This document shows positions 53,229 through 63,053 of a DNA stretch of 64,000 nt, piece after piece. A model generated the notes under the pieces. That model was given only the letters and a program-made list of their open reading frames with translations, was not told where the DNA came from and made no database searches. The DNA is from Sphingopyxis lindanitolerans (GTDB lineage Bacteria > Pseudomonadota > Alphaproteobacteria > Sphingomonadales > Sphingomonadaceae). The stretch covers positions 933,251 to 997,250 of the forward strand of contig NZ_CM009578.1 of NCBI RefSeq assembly GCF_002993885.1, written 5' to 3'. Made by a program: the position numbers and the translations under genes. The first letter of the stretch is position 1; every line of letters starts with the position of its first letter.

Positions 53229-55013
53229 TCAGGTCAGGAAAAAGACGATCGCAAGACAGGTCGAAACGCCGGTAATGATGTTCAGCGGCACCCCGATCTT
53301 GACGAAATCGACAAAGCGATAATCGCCCGCGGCATAAACGATCGTGTTGGTCTGATAACCGATCGGCGTTGCAAAACAGGCCGACGCGCCGATCATCAGC
53401 GCAATCACCAACGGCCGCGGATCGACGCCCAGTTCGGCGGCGATCGCGAGGGTCACGGGGGTCATCAGCGCCGCGACGGCATTGTTGCTGAGCAGTTCGG
53501 ACAGGATGAGCGCAAAGAAATAGATGCCAAAGACGAGCACCCAGCGCGGCGCCTCGGCCAGCAGCGGCTTGACCCAGCCGACCATCATCGCGACCGCGCC
53601 GCTGTTTTCGAGGCCGACACCGACCGCGAGCATCGCGAAGATCAGGATCAACACGTCGCCGTCGATCGTCCCCCACGCCTCGTCGCTGTCGATGCAGCGC
53701 GTCACGAGGATGACGCCGATCGCGATGATCGCGGCGACGCCGATCGGCATCACCTCGAGCGCGGCGAGCGTCACCACCCCGGCCATGCACAGGATCGCGA
53801 TCCAGGCCTTGCCGCGTCGGAAGGCGCGCGTCTTGGCAAGGTCGGCGCCGATCAGCCCCGGATTGTCGCGCAGCGCCTCGACCTCGCGCGGGCCGCCGGT
53901 GACCAGCAGGCGGTCGGCGGCACGGATGCGCACGCTCGCCAGGTCGGGGCCGGGTTCGTGCAGCGGCCGGTCGAGCCCGATGATCCGCGCCCGGATTTTC
54001 TGCAGGAATGGGATGTCGACCAGCCGCTGGCCGATCGAGGGGTGGGTCGGGGCGACCATCGTTTCGACGACCATGTCGTTTTCGGCCGGGTTGCCGCTGC
54101 CGATGCCAAGCCGGAAGCGCCGCTGTTCGCGCCACGTCATCAGCGTCGCGGCGTCGACCCGAACGATCAACCGATCCCCCTCGGCCAGCGTCCAGCATTC
54201 GAGGTCGGCGCCGTGGACGGTCGCCGACGCGCGCCGCACCCCGACGATGCGCCCCGATCGCGGCAATCCCTTGAACGCCTCGACGCGCGCGCCGATCAAA
54301 TCGTCGCCGTCCTGCAACGCCAGCTCGGTCAGATAGAGCGGCCCCTCGCCGCCGCCGGCATCGCCCTTGATCGGCTTGTCCGACGGCAGCAGCCACCACA
54401 TCAACGCAAGGCTGATCATCCCCGATGCCGCGGTGACGAGGCCGATCGGGGTGATTTCGAAAATGCCGAAGCGCGGCATCCCGGCGTCGCGGACGATGCC
54501 ATCGACGACGAGGTTGGTCGAGGTGCCGATCAGGGTCAGCGTGCCGCCGAGCACCGCCGCGATCGACAGCGGCATCAACAGCTTTTTCGCGCTGATTCCC
54601 GTCACCTCGGCAAGCTTGATCATGATCGGCAGCAGGACGACGACGACCGGCGTGTTGTTGAGGAAGGCCGAAGCGACCAGCGCGCCGAGCAGCACCTCGA
54701 CGATCGCGAGGCGCGGATGCTTTTCGGCGCGCGCCATGATCGCGTCGGCGACGCGCTGGATCACGCCGGTGCGGATTAGCGCCCCCGACAGCACGAACAT
54801 CGCGCCGATGACGATCGGCGCCGAGTTGGAAAAGACCGAATAGGCCGCCTCGGCATCGAGGATGCCGAGCGCGAGATAGGTGCAGGCCCCAAGGATCGCG
54901 ATGACCGTCGCGGGCAGGCGTTCCATCAGGAAACCGACGAACATCGCCGCGAGTATCGCCAGCGCCAGGACGGCTTGGTGCGCTTCGATGAAAGCTCGCA
55001 GCGCGTCGATCAT
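53229..55013 (-). CDS. SLC13-type anion permease with two RCK-C domains
   Basis: A 594-residue membrane transporter. Two permease halves (about five helices each, with segments such as LNNTPVVVVLLPIMIKLAE and LLSNNAVAALMTPVTLAIA) flank a central cytoplasmic region of about 190 residues with two TrkA-C (RCK-C) domains. This is the architecture of the divalent-anion/sodium symporter (SLC13, CitT/SAC1-like) group, often sulfate or dicarboxylate carriers. The twin 'SNN(T/A)' hairpin motifs support this. It lies 1 bp from aroC, so it may be translated from an aroC-linked message. Confidence 0.88.
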   Translation of the reverse strand: MIDALRAFIEAHQAVLALAILAAMFVGFLMERLPATVIAILGACTYLALGILDAEAAYSVFSNSAPIVIGAMFVLSGALIRTGVIQRVADAIMARAEKHPRLAIVEVLLGALVASAFLNNTPVVVVLLPIMIKLAEVTGISAKKLLMPLSIAAVLGGTLTLIGTSTNLVVDGIVRDAGMPRFGIFEITPIGLVTAASGMISLALMWWLLPSDKPIKGDAGGGEGPLYLTELALQDGDDLIGARVEAFKGLPRSGRIVGVRRASATVHGADLECWTLAEGDRLIVRVDAATLMTWREQRRFRLGIGSGNPAENDMVVETMVAPTHPSIGQRLVDIPFLQKIRARIIGLDRPLHEPGPDLASVRIRAADRLLVTGGPREVEALRDNPGLIGADLAKTRAFRRGKAWIAILCMAGVVTLAALEVMPIGVAAIIAIGVILVTRCIDSDEAWGTIDGDVLILIFAMLAVGVGLENSGAVAMMVGWVKPLLAEAPRWVLVFGIYFFALILSELLSNNAVAALMTPVTLAIAAELGVDPRPLVIALMIGASACFATPIGYQTNTIVYAAGDYRFVDFVKIGVPLNIITGVSTCLAIVFFLT

Positions 55014-55014
55014 G

Positions 55015-56091
55015 TCAGCCGCACTGCGCGCGGTGCAGCAGCTTGTGGTCGGCGAGGACGAGCGCCATCATCGCCGCGACCACCGGCGCGCCGCGGATGC
55101 CGACGCAGGGGTCGTGGCGGCCCTTGGTGACGATGTCGGTCGCCTCGCCCGCCTTGTTGACGGTCGGCACGGGGGTGAGGATCGAGCTGGTCGGCTTGAA
55201 CGCGACCCGGACGACGACCGGCTGCCCGGTCGAGATGCCGCCCGCGATGCCGCCGGCGTTGTTCGACAGGAAATCGGGGCGATTGCTGCCGTCGCTGGCG
55301 GGGCGCATCGGGTCGGCATTCTCCTCGCCGCGCAGGCGCGCGGCGTGAAAGCCGGCGCCGATCTCGACCCCCTTCACCGCGTTGATGCCCATCATCGCGG
55401 CGGCCAGGTCGCTGTCGAGCTTAGCATAGACCGGCGCGCCCCACCCCGCCGGGACGCCGCTCGCCGCGCATTCGATGACTGCGCCCAGCGAACTGCCCGC
55501 CTTGCGCGCCGCGTCCATCGTCGCTTCCCAGCGCTGCGCTGCTGCGGGGTCGGGACAGAAAAAGGGATTGCGGTCAATCTCTTCGAGGTCGAAGTTCGCG
55601 GGGTCGATCGCATCGCCGCCAATCTCCGCCACCCAGGCGTGGATCTGCACTTCGGGCACCACCAGCCGTGCGACCGCGCCCGCGGCGACGCGCGCCGCCG
55701 TCTCGCGCGCGCTCGACCGCCCGCCGCCGCGATAATCGCGGATGCCATATTTGGCGTCATAGGCATAATCGGCGTGGCCGGGGCGATAGGCCTGGGCGAT
55801 TTCGCCATAATCCTTCGATCTTTGGTCGACATTCTCGATCATCAGGCTGATCGGCGTACCCGTCGTCTTGCCCTCGAACACCCCCGACAGGATGCGGACC
55901 TGGTCGGGTTCCTGCCGCTGCGTCGTATGGCGCGACTGGCCGGGGCGGCGCTGGTCGAGGAAAGGCTGGATATCGCCCTCCGACAGCGACAGGCGCGGCG
56001 GACAGCCGTCGACCACCGCCCCCAGCGCGGGCCCGTGACTCTCGCCCCAGGTCGTGAAGCGGAAAACGCGGCCGAAGCTGTTGAAACTCAT
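55015..56091 (-). CDS. aroC: Chorismate synthase
   Basis: AroC makes chorismate, the branch point for aromatic amino acids, from EPSP using reduced FMN. The 358-residue protein has the full set of family signatures. These are the start [19 protein letters not shown], the [16 protein letters not shown] stretch and the [18 protein letters not shown] region with the FMN site. It lies between a VOC gene (overlapping by 4 nt) and the anion permease gene (1-bp gap). The ATG at 56091 is certain. Confidence 0.97.
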   Translation of the reverse strand: MSFNSFGRVFRFTTWGESHGPALGAVVDGCPPRLSLSEGDIQPFLDQRRPGQSRHTTQRQEPDQVRILSGVFEGKTTGTPISLMIENVDQRSKDYGEIAQAYRPGHADYAYDAKYGIRDYRGGGRSSARETAARVAAGAVARLVVPEVQIHAWVAEIGGDAIDPANFDLEEIDRNPFFCPDPAAAQRWEATMDAARKAGSSLGAVIECAASGVPAGWGAPVYAKLDSDLAAAMMGINAVKGVEIGAGFHAARLRGEENADPMRPASDGSNRPDFLSNNAGGIAGGISTGQPVVVRVAFKPTSSILTPVPTVNKAGEATDIVTKGRHDPCVGIRGAPVVAAMMALVLADHKLLHRAQCG

Positions 56092-56462
56092 ACGCGCGCG
56101 ATCCTGTCCATGAATTCGATCCGGTTGCCGAACGGGTCTTCGGTAAAGAAACGGTGGCGGCCGTCGATGATGCTGTCGTCGTGGGTCGCATGACCCGCCG
56201 CCTCGATCCGCGCACGCAACGCATCGAGCCCATCGACCGCGAGCGCGACATGCGCCTTTTTCGCCGGGCGGAAATCCTGTTCGACGCCAAGGTGAAGCTG
56301 GCGATCGCCGAGCGCGAACCAGCAGCCGCCGCGCGCCGCCATGTCGGCGGGCTTGGGCAATTCAGCCAGCCCGAGCAGCGCGCCAAAAAAGGCGCGCGCG
56401 CACGCCTCGCCGCCGACGGGCATGGCGACCTGCACATGATCGATGGCCAAAGCGAAGTCCAT
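56088..56462 (-). CDS. VOC family (glyoxalase-like) protein
   Basis: A 124-residue VOC-fold protein. The [20 protein letters not shown] start and the [20 protein letters not shown] end give one paired beta-alpha-beta module each, with metal-ligand residues (His in IDHVQ, Glu in RIEF) where expected. Candidate roles are fosfomycin-resistance-like, dioxygenase or isomerase activity; none can be chosen. The stop overlaps the aroC start by 4 nt, so the two are translationally coupled. Confidence 0.87.
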   Translation of the reverse strand: MDFALAIDHVQVAMPVGGEACARAFFGALLGLAELPKPADMAARGGCWFALGDRQLHLGVEQDFRPAKKAHVALAVDGLDALRARIEAAGHATHDDSIIDGRHRFFTEDPFGNRIEFMDRIARV

Positions 56463-56518
56463 CCTTGCGCGATGGCGGGATTCGCGCCGAAGTTCAAGCG
56501 TCGCGGGGCGAGGCGCGG

Positions 56519-57046
56519 TCAGCCGAAGCGGGCAAAGGCGGGCGCATAGTCGGCCCGCCCCGCCACCGGCCGCGCGGTATCGTCGAGCATCATCGCCATG
56601 AAATGCGGGCCGGCGAAGGGGGAAGCGAAACGCGCGGCGAGATCGGGCGAATAGCCGAAGCGCGGATAATAATCCGCGTGACCAAGCACGAAGCTCATGC
56701 GAACGCCCTGCCCCCGCAGCGCATCGAGCCCGGCGCGAATCAGCGCGCCGCCGATCCCCTGCCCCTGCCGTTCGGGCGCGACCGATACGGGCGCGAGACC
56801 GGCTGCCGACAGCGGCGCGCCATCGGCCTCGACCGCCATGCGGCTGAACAGGACGTGCCCGACGATCGCGCCGTCCGCCTCGGCCACCAACGAGACGAGT
56901 GCGTCGCCGTCGGCCTCCAGCATCCGCACCAGTTCGGCCTCGCCCTGATGGCCGAAGTCGGTGCCGGCAAAGGCGGCGCGGACGAGGGCGTCGATGGCAT
57001 CGGCATCCGCCGCCGTCGCGGCCCGGATGACGAGGCCGTCAGACAA
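56519..57046 (-). CDS. GNAT family N-acetyltransferase
   Basis: A 175-residue acetyltransferase with the GNAT fold. The acetyl-CoA-binding motif A segment is VSVAPERQGQGIGGALIRAG, in the family pattern Q/RxxGxG/A. The protein also resembles the 'YhbS' branch, with ADYYPRFGYSPDLAARF near the C-terminus, which is typical. The acceptor is unknown. The start (57046) overlaps the fabI stop by 8 nt, so it is in the same operon as fabI. Confidence 0.92.
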   Translation of the reverse strand: MSDGLVIRAATAADADAIDALVRAAFAGTDFGHQGEAELVRMLEADGDALVSLVAEADGAIVGHVLFSRMAVEADGAPLSAAGLAPVSVAPERQGQGIGGALIRAGLDALRGQGVRMSFVLGHADYYPRFGYSPDLAARFASPFAGPHFMAMMLDDTARPVAGRADYAPAFARFG

Positions 57047-57866
57047 GCGCGATATCCGGCGCGTCTTCCTGCTTCATGCCGACGGTGTGATAGCCCGCGT
57101 CGACATGATGCGTTTCGCCGGTGACGCCCGACGCAAGGTCGCTCAGCAGATAGAGCGCCGAGCCGCCGACATCGTCGATCGTGACGTTGCGGCGAAGCGG
57201 GGCATTATGCTCGTTCCACTTGAGGATCAGGCGGAAGTCGCCGATGCCGCTCGCGGCGAGCGTCTTGATCGGCCCGGCCGAGATCGCGTTCACGCGCACG
57301 CCCTGCGGACCATAATCATTGGCGAGATATTTGACGCTGGTCTCGAGCGCCGACTTGGCGACGCCCATGACATTATAGTGCGGGATCACCTTCTCGGCGC
57401 CATAATAGGACAGGGTCAGCATCGACCCGCCGCCCTTGCCCGTTTCGGGATCGACCGGCGTCATCATCGCCGCGGCGCGCCTGGCGACCGCGGTGAAGCT
57501 GTAGACGCTGATGTTCATCGTCATCAGGAAATCGTCGAGCGTCACATCGGCATAGGCCCCGCGCAGCGCCTCCTTGTTGGTATAGCCGATCGCGTGGACG
57601 ACGAAATCGATCGTCGGCCAGCGCGCACCCAGCGTCGCGAACGCCGCGTCGAGATTATCCATGTCGGCGACATCGCAATCGATCAGGAAATCGCAGCCGA
57701 GCTGGTCGGCGAGCGGCTTCACCCGCTTGTTCATCACCTCGCCCTGATAGCTGATCGCGAGTTCGGCGCCGTGCGCATGGAGCGCTTTCGCGATGCCCCA
57801 GGCGAGCGACTTGTCGTTCGCAAGGCCCATGATCAGCCCGCGCTTGCCCTTCATCAGACCCGTCAT
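57039..57866 (-). CDS. fabI: Enoyl-[acyl-carrier-protein] reductase (NADH) FabI
   Basis: FabI reduces the enoyl-ACP double bond in the last step of each fatty-acid elongation cycle and is the target of triclosan and isoniazid-like drugs. The 275-residue protein has the NAD-binding GLANDKSLAWGIAKAL pattern. The active-site pair YNVMGVAKSALE (Tyr-x6-Lys) is followed by GPIKTLAASGIGDF. It lies between a YihY gene (4-nt overlap) and a GNAT gene (8-nt overlap), forming a run of three minus-strand genes. Confidence 0.96.
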   Translation of the reverse strand: MTGLMKGKRGLIMGLANDKSLAWGIAKALHAHGAELAISYQGEVMNKRVKPLADQLGCDFLIDCDVADMDNLDAAFATLGARWPTIDFVVHAIGYTNKEALRGAYADVTLDDFLMTMNISVYSFTAVARRAAAMMTPVDPETGKGGGSMLTLSYYGAEKVIPHYNVMGVAKSALETSVKYLANDYGPQGVRVNAISAGPIKTLAASGIGDFRLILKWNEHNAPLRRNVTIDDVGGSALYLLSDLASGVTGETHHVDAGYHTVGMKQEDAPDIALV

Positions 57867-58939
57867 TCTTCTTCTCCGGCCTTTGCAATAATTACGTCAT
57901 CGACGCGGCCAATAGCGTCATGGCCCAAATCCTCAACCTCGACGAGCGCGGCGTTGAGTTCGGCGCCGATCACCATACCCAATCCGACGAGATAGAAAAA
58001 GAATAGCGCGACCATCACCCCCGCCAGGCTGCCATAGGTCGCATCATAGCTCATCAGACTGGCGAGCAGCGGCGGCAGCGCGAGCGTGACCGCGACCCAC
58101 CAGAGCGTCGTGAACAGCGCACCCGGCCATTTCGGGCATTTGAGCCGACGATATTTCGACGGAGTCAACGAATAGAAGAGCATGTAGATGGCAAGGAACA
58201 GCCCCGCCCCCGATACGATGCGCGACAGCGCGACCGTGCCCGCCGCCTGATAGGCGGACGGCAGGACGCGGGTCACGAATTGCTCGACGCCGACGATCAG
58301 CACCTGCATGCTGAACGACAGGATCATCAGCACGACCGCGCCGGTGATGATGCCGATCGACAGCAGGCGATAGTGGAAAAAGCCGCGCGAGAAATGGGTG
58401 CCATAAGCGCGGCGCAAGATATCGCGCATCGTTTCGATGAAGCTGCCGACGGTCCACAGCGCGACGATCGCGCCGAGCCACAGGAACAGGCCGGTGCGCG
58501 CGCCCATCACTTCGCGAATCGGCCCCGCCAGCGCCTTGGCGACGGTCGGCGGCATGACCGAGAATACCGCCTCGATCGCCGCCTCGCCGCCCGCGCTGCC
58601 GCCGAGCAGGCTGACGACCGCCGCGACGAGGATGAAGAAGGGAAACAGTGCGATCAGCGCGAGATAGGCCAGGTTTCCGGCGTGGATGAAGCCGTCGGTG
58701 TAGGTGCCGACGATCACCCGGCGCATGACCCGGAAAACGCGCGTTCCGGGGCCCAGCGTCTCGCGCCCGCGCTCAATGGCGCCCTGCGCCCGCGCACGCA
58801 ATTTGACGCGCTCGGCTCGCTCGGCGCGCGCCTCGGGCGAATGCGGCGAATGGCCCTCGGCAAGGAATTTCTGCTCGACTTCGGCGGCCACTTCGCGTTC
58901 GAGCGCGGCGACGGCCTTTTTCTCGCTCGGTTCAGCCAC
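57863..58939 (-). CDS. YihY/virulence factor BrkB family membrane protein
   Basis: A 358-residue inner-membrane protein with about six hydrophobic helices and the YihY signatures: GNLAYLALIALFPFFILVAA near the N-terminus and a later KWPGALFTTLWWVAVTLALP. The C-terminal part ends in a charged tail (VDDVIIAKAGEEE). The N-terminal 60 residues are charged and may be cytoplasmic. The family was once taken for ribonuclease BN, but the assignment is not accepted today; the function is unknown. It overlaps the fabI start by 4 nt. Confidence 0.9.
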   Translation of the reverse strand: MAEPSEKKAVAALEREVAAEVEQKFLAEGHSPHSPEARAERAERVKLRARAQGAIERGRETLGPGTRVFRVMRRVIVGTYTDGFIHAGNLAYLALIALFPFFILVAAVVSLLGGSAGGEAAIEAVFSVMPPTVAKALAGPIREVMGARTGLFLWLGAIVALWTVGSFIETMRDILRRAYGTHFSRGFFHYRLLSIGIITGAVVLMILSFSMQVLIVGVEQFVTRVLPSAYQAAGTVALSRIVSGAGLFLAIYMLFYSLTPSKYRRLKCPKWPGALFTTLWWVAVTLALPPLLASLMSYDATYGSLAGVMVALFFFYLVGLGMVIGAELNAALVEVEDLGHDAIGRVDDVIIAKAGEEE

Positions 58940-58942
58940 GCA

Positions 58943-59872
58943 TCACACGCCCAAATCCGCCCGCACCGCGCGGCCGTCGGTCCAGGCCTCGATCAGTCTG
59001 GCAAGGTCGGCATCCTCCTTGGGGATATCGACCATCAGCCGCACGAGCTGGTCGCCGCGACCGCCGCCCTTGCGGCTGAACCCCTTGCCCTTGAGCCGCA
59101 TGACCTTGCCCGAGGTCGCACCGGCGGGAATCGACAGCATGACGGGGCCATCGACGGTGGGCACCTTGATCTTGGCGCCCTTGACCGCCTCGTTCAGCGT
59201 GATCGGCAGGTCGAGCCGGATATTGTCGCCTTCGCGCACATAGAAAGGATGATCACCGACGGCGATGGTGACGATGCCGTCGCCATGGCCCGCGGCGCCG
59301 GGATGCCCCTTGCCCGCAAGGCGCATCTGGGTGCCGGTTTCGACCCCGGCGGGAAGCTTGAGGTCGATCGTCTTGCCGTCGGCGAGCGTGATCCGCTGCA
59401 TCGCCTGCGTCGCGGCATCGACGAAGGAGACCGACAGGCGATAGCCGACATTCGCGCCCTTCGCGGGCGGCGGCGCGTGGCGGTTGCCCCCGAACCCGAA
59501 CGGCCCGCCGCCACCGCCGCGCCCGCCGAACAGCCCCTCGAAAATATCGCCGAAATCGGCGCCGTCGCCGCCGAAGCCGCCCTGCGGCTGCCCGCGCGGA
59601 TCGCCGCGAAAACCGCCACCCCCGCCGCCAAAGCCAAAGGGCATCGCGGGATTGCCGTCGGCGTCGATCTCGCCGCGGTCGAATTGCGCGCGTTTCGTCT
59701 TGTCGGACAACAGGTCATAGGCCTTGGTGACGTCGGAGAATTTCTCCGCCGCGTTCGGCTTGTCCTTGTTCCGGTCGGGATGCAGTTCCTTGGCAAGCTT
59801 GCGATAGGCGGTCTTGATCTCCGCTTCGCTTGCAGCTTTCGCGACGCCAAGGGTGGAATAAGGATCTGCCAT
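58943..59872 (-). CDS. DnaJ-type co-chaperone, CbpA-like
   Basis: A 309-residue J-protein. The J domain (MADPYSTLGVAKAASEAEI then ELHPDRNKD) has the essential HPD motif that stimulates DnaK. It is followed by a Gly/Phe-rich stretch (residues about 75-130) and a C-terminal substrate-binding region with two beta-sandwiches. There is no cysteine-rich zinc domain, so it belongs to class B (CbpA-like). The ATG at 59872 starts at the J domain. It lies 3 bp from the YihY gene. Confidence 0.93.
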   Translation of the reverse strand: MADPYSTLGVAKAASEAEIKTAYRKLAKELHPDRNKDKPNAAEKFSDVTKAYDLLSDKTKRAQFDRGEIDADGNPAMPFGFGGGGGGFRGDPRGQPQGGFGGDGADFGDIFEGLFGGRGGGGGPFGFGGNRHAPPPAKGANVGYRLSVSFVDAATQAMQRITLADGKTIDLKLPAGVETGTQMRLAGKGHPGAAGHGDGIVTIAVGDHPFYVREGDNIRLDLPITLNEAVKGAKIKVPTVDGPVMLSIPAGATSGKVMRLKGKGFSRKGGGRGDQLVRLMVDIPKEDADLARLIEAWTDGRAVRADLGV

Positions 59873-60040
59873 CTGTCTTCTGTAGCCCGATAAGTGACTG
59901 GCCGTGAAGGCCCGATGAGCGCGCGATGTGGGATTGTTGCCGGGGATGGTCAAGTCCAACGCCCCCGTCGCCCCGACTTGATCCAGGGCGACGATGAAGG
60001 GGCGTGCGCCTTTCGCTCGACCATGTGCCTGTCACACATT

Positions 60041-60631
60041 ATGACCGCGCGCATGACGATCGATCCCTTTCCCCTGGTCGACGCTTGGCTTGCCGAAGCG
60101 CGAGCGAGCGAGCCCAATGATTCGAATGCGATGGCGCTGGCGACCGCGACCCCCGACGGCCGCCCGTCGCTGCGCATGGTGCTGCTGAAGGGGCATGGCC
60201 CCGACGGCTTCGTCTTCTATACCAATCTCGACAGCCGCAAGGGCGGCGAGTTGGCCGCGAACCCCCAGGTCGCGCTGCTGTTCCACTGGAAATCGCTGCG
60301 CCGCCAGATTCGGATCGAAGGGCCGGTCGCCCCGGTCGCGGACAGCGTCGCCGACGCCTATTTCGCGACGCGCGGCCGCGACAGCCAGCTTGGCGCCTGG
60401 GCGAGCGACCAGTCGCGCCCGCTCGACGCGCGCGAAACCTTCGAGGCGCGCTTCGCCGAGATGGAGGCGCGCTTTGCCGGGCAGGACGTTCCGCGCCCGC
60501 CACGCTGGTCGGGCTGGCGCGTCACCCCCGAACGGATCGAGTTCTGGCAGGACCGCGCGCATCGCCTGCACGAACGCAATCTTTATGTCCGCGACGGCGG
60601 ACGCTGGACGAAAGGGCTGCTCTATCCATGA
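60041..60631 (+). CDS. pdxH: Pyridoxamine 5'-phosphate oxidase
   Basis: PdxH oxidises pyridoxine or pyridoxamine 5'-phosphate to PLP using FMN. The 196-residue product has family length. The substrate/FMN blocks are visible: MALATATPDGRPSLRMVLLK, FYTNLDSRKGGELAANP and LLFHWKSLRRQIRIEG, and the C-terminal WSGWRVTPERIEFWQDRAHR. The start is not certain: ATG 60041 is used, and ATG 60053 or 60023 is possible; none has a clear ribosome site. It overlaps the PhzF gene by 4 nt. Confidence 0.94.
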   Translation: MTARMTIDPFPLVDAWLAEARASEPNDSNAMALATATPDGRPSLRMVLLKGHGPDGFVFYTNLDSRKGGELAANPQVALLFHWKSLRRQIRIEGPVAPVADSVADAYFATRGRDSQLGAWASDQSRPLDARETFEARFAEMEARFAGQDVPRPPRWSGWRVTPERIEFWQDRAHRLHERNLYVRDGGRWTKGLLYP

Positions 60632-61446
60632 CCGCGCTCCGCTCCTTTCCCGTCACCCGCGTCGATGCCTTTGCCGACCGGCCGTTCACCGGCAATCCCG
60701 CGGCGGTGATGCCGCTCGAGGAATGGTTGAGCGACGCCCTGCTCCAGGCGATGGCGGCGGAAAATAATCTCGCCGAAACCGCTTTCCTCGTCCCCGACGA
60801 GAGCGGCGAGGCCGATTATGAGCTGCGCTGGTTCACCCCGACGATCGAAGTCGCGCTTTGCGGCCACGCGACGCTGGCGAGCGGGCATGTGCTGCTGTCG
60901 GCGGCCCAATGGCGCGGCGAGATGCGCTTTCGCACCCGCAAGGCCGGCATCTTGCAGGTCGCGCGCAACGGCGAGGACGAGGGGTATCGCATGGACCTGC
61001 CCGCCTATCGCGCGACCGCGAAACCGCTGCCCGACATCGCCCGCGCGCTGGGCGGCGAGGTGGTCGAGACGCTGTGGCACGACGGCGGCTATGCGCTGGT
61101 CGTCTATCGCAGCGCCGCAGAGGTCCGCGCGCTGGCGCCCGATTTTACCGCGCTCGGCGAAAGCGACATCCTCCATATCGCGACCGCGCCCGGCGCGGGC
61201 GATCCGTCGGGCGCCGACGTCGTCAGCCGCGCTTTCGCTCCGGGCGCGGGCATAGCCGAAGACCCGGTGACCGGGTCGGCGCACAGCGTGCTGACGCCCT
61301 ATTGGACCACGCGCCTCGGCCGCGACGCCTTCACCGCCTATCAGGCGAGCGCGCGCGGCGGCCATGTCGGTTGCCGGGCGATCGGCGACCGGGCCGAACT
61401 GACCGGGCGCTGCGTGACAACGCTGGTGGGGGAATTTCTGCTTTAG
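60628..61446 (+). CDS. PhzF family isomerase/epimerase
   Basis: A 272-residue protein with the duplicated diaminopimelate-epimerase-like fold of the PhzF/YddE group. The N-terminal VTRVDAFADRPFTGNPAAVM, the AAENNLAETAFLVP segment (with the conserved glutamate) and the CGHATLASGHVL motif are typical. The late AEDPVTGSAHSVLTPYW has the second conserved block. Members catalyse isomerisations of small metabolites; the substrate here is unknown, and nothing indicates phenazine synthesis. The start overlaps the pdxH stop (ATGA), so the two are cotranscribed. Confidence 0.93.
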   Translation: MTALRSFPVTRVDAFADRPFTGNPAAVMPLEEWLSDALLQAMAAENNLAETAFLVPDESGEADYELRWFTPTIEVALCGHATLASGHVLLSAAQWRGEMRFRTRKAGILQVARNGEDEGYRMDLPAYRATAKPLPDIARALGGEVVETLWHDGGYALVVYRSAAEVRALAPDFTALGESDILHIATAPGAGDPSGADVVSRAFAPGAGIAEDPVTGSAHSVLTPYWTTRLGRDAFTAYQASARGGHVGCRAIGDRAELTGRCVTTLVGEFLL

Positions 61447-61525
61447 GGCAGCATCCTTTATCTGTCTCGCCGCCCCGCTCGCTTCGCGCTGGACACTATC
61501 GCCGCCGCACGGCTATCCGCGCCGC

Positions 61526-61732
61526 ATGGGTATCACCGCAACGATCATGAACACCGCCACCGGCCAGCCAATCCAGACCATGAGCTTTGGCCGCATGCCG
61601 AAACCGTGGGCGAGCTTCAATCTGGCGACCGGCGAGCTTGTCACCGCCGAACGGATCGACGTCGGCAAGCCCGCGCCGGGCAAATTCACCGCGCCGATCA
61701 GCATCTGGGTGACGGTCAAGCCCAAGGGCTGA
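61526..61732 (+). CDS. Small hypothetical protein
   Basis: A 68-residue frame after phzF. The product has no membrane segment, a run of Met/Thr (MGITATIMNTATGQPIQTMS) and a C-terminal PAPGKFTAPISIWVTVKPKG. No domain is recognised and no good ribosome site precedes the ATG. The composition resembles a real small protein more than a GC shadow, but no other evidence is available. It lies between phzF and the convergent recF region. Confidence 0.45.
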   Translation: MGITATIMNTATGQPIQTMSFGRMPKPWASFNLATGELVTAERIDVGKPAPGKFTAPISIWVTVKPKG

Positions 61733-61745
61733 GCGCCGTGCGAGG

Positions 61746-62818
61746 TCAGCCCGCCGCGATCCGTCCGCCGATGATGCGAAAGCGCGTCACCGGACCCGGC
61801 ATGTCGGCGAACAGTGCCGCTTCGGTCCCGGTCAGCCACGCCTGCCCGCCCTGCCCCGCGAGCCGCTCATAAAGCGCGGCGCGGCGCGAGGGGTCGAGGT
61901 GCGCGGTAACCTCGTCGAGCAGCAGCACCGGCCGCGCACCGCGCGCGCGCGCCACGCAGTCGCTGTGCGCGAGAACAAGCGAGAGCAGCATCGCCTTCTG
62001 CTCGCCGGTCGAGCAGCGCGCCGCCGCGCGGCCGGTCGCGGCGTGGCGCGGCCCGCGGCGGCATCGATACGGCGCCGCGCCGCGAACAGCGCCGTCAGCG
62101 TATCGACATCATGCGGCGCGTCGCGCGCCGCGCCGTCGCTGTCGATGAGCGTCAGCAGCGGCCGCGCGAAGGGTGCGCCCGGCTGCTGCGCCAGATCGGC
62201 CGACAGCGCCGCCAGCGCGGCGAGCCGCGCGCCATCTATCGCGGCGCCATGCTCGGCGAGCTGCGCCTCGAGGCTGGCGAGCCATTGCGGGTCGGCCTGT
62301 CCGGGATCGGCGAGCAGCTTGCCGCGCGCGCGCAGCGCCGCTTCGTAACGGTTGCTGTGCTGGGCGTGGCGCGGGTCGAGCGCAAGGACGAGGCGATCGA
62401 GAAAGCGCCGCCGGTTCCCCGCGCTCTCGACGAACAGCCGGTCCATCGCCGGGGTCAGCCACAGGATCGCGAGCCATTCGCCGAGCGAAGCGGCCGCCGC
62501 CGACGCGCCGTTGATCCGCACGATCCGCCGCCCCGGATGCGCGGACTCGATCCCCGTCCCCAGCGCGACCGGCGGCAGATCGGCCCCGGCCAGCACTTCG
62601 GCGAAAATGGCAAAGCCGCCGCCGGCACCGTCGCGCACCATGTCGGACAGCGGCGCCCGGCGCAGCCCCCGGCCGGGCGCGAGCAGCGAGATCGCTTCCA
62701 ATATATTCGTCTTGCCCGCGCCATTATCGCCGTGAAGCGCGACGAGCCCAGCCGCCGCCGCCATGTCCGCGCCGGCATGATTGCGAAAATCGGTCAGCGA
62801 AAGGCGGGTCAGCGTCAT
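61746..62818 (-). pseudogene. recF: recF, frame-disrupted (about 40 nt missing)
   Basis: RecF loads RecA at gaps in replicating DNA. From ATG 62818 the frame encodes a good N-terminal half (Walker [10 protein letters not shown] near residue 30, [23 protein letters not shown]). The RecF sequence then jumps frame near 62035-62050. The remaining part in another frame is clean: [20 protein letters not shown], Walker [12 protein letters not shown], and the end to 61746. The region is 1073 nt, not a multiple of three, and the conserved GPHR-type signature is missing between the halves. A loss of about 40 nt explains both facts. Because both halves are otherwise intact, a recent mutation or an assembly error is likely. 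Confidence 0.85.
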
Positions 62819-63026
62819 TGTCCGTTGCGCGTAGGATATTTCTCACACGGAAGGAAACATCCTTTACCCCCTCCCGCAGGCGGGAGGGGCAGCGAGACTT
62901 GCGCGCTAGTCGCAGCGGGGTGGGGCCCCTTCCCCCAAACCGTCGCCCCCACGCGGGGGCAATGGGTTTATGCAACGATGTCGCGCAAGGAGCCCGCGGC
63001 CCCCGCCTGCGCGAGGTAACGATTAA

Positions 63027-63053
63027 GAAAATTCCCCATGATCTGGAATTTTC
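63027..63053 (+). promoter_or_regulatory. Inverted repeat upstream of the sigma-54 promoter (activator site candidate)
   Basis: GAAAATTCC (63027-63035) and GGAATTTTC (63045-63053) form a perfect 9-bp inverted repeat with a 9-nt spacer, 79 bp ahead of the -24 box. The region up to the promoter holds a second partial repeat (ATTTC-GAAAT). Such upstream sites bind sigma-54 activators of the PspF type. The rest of the 62819-63202 gap holds a CCCCTCCCGC-type hairpin (62868-62889) and no gene. Confidence 0.65.
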
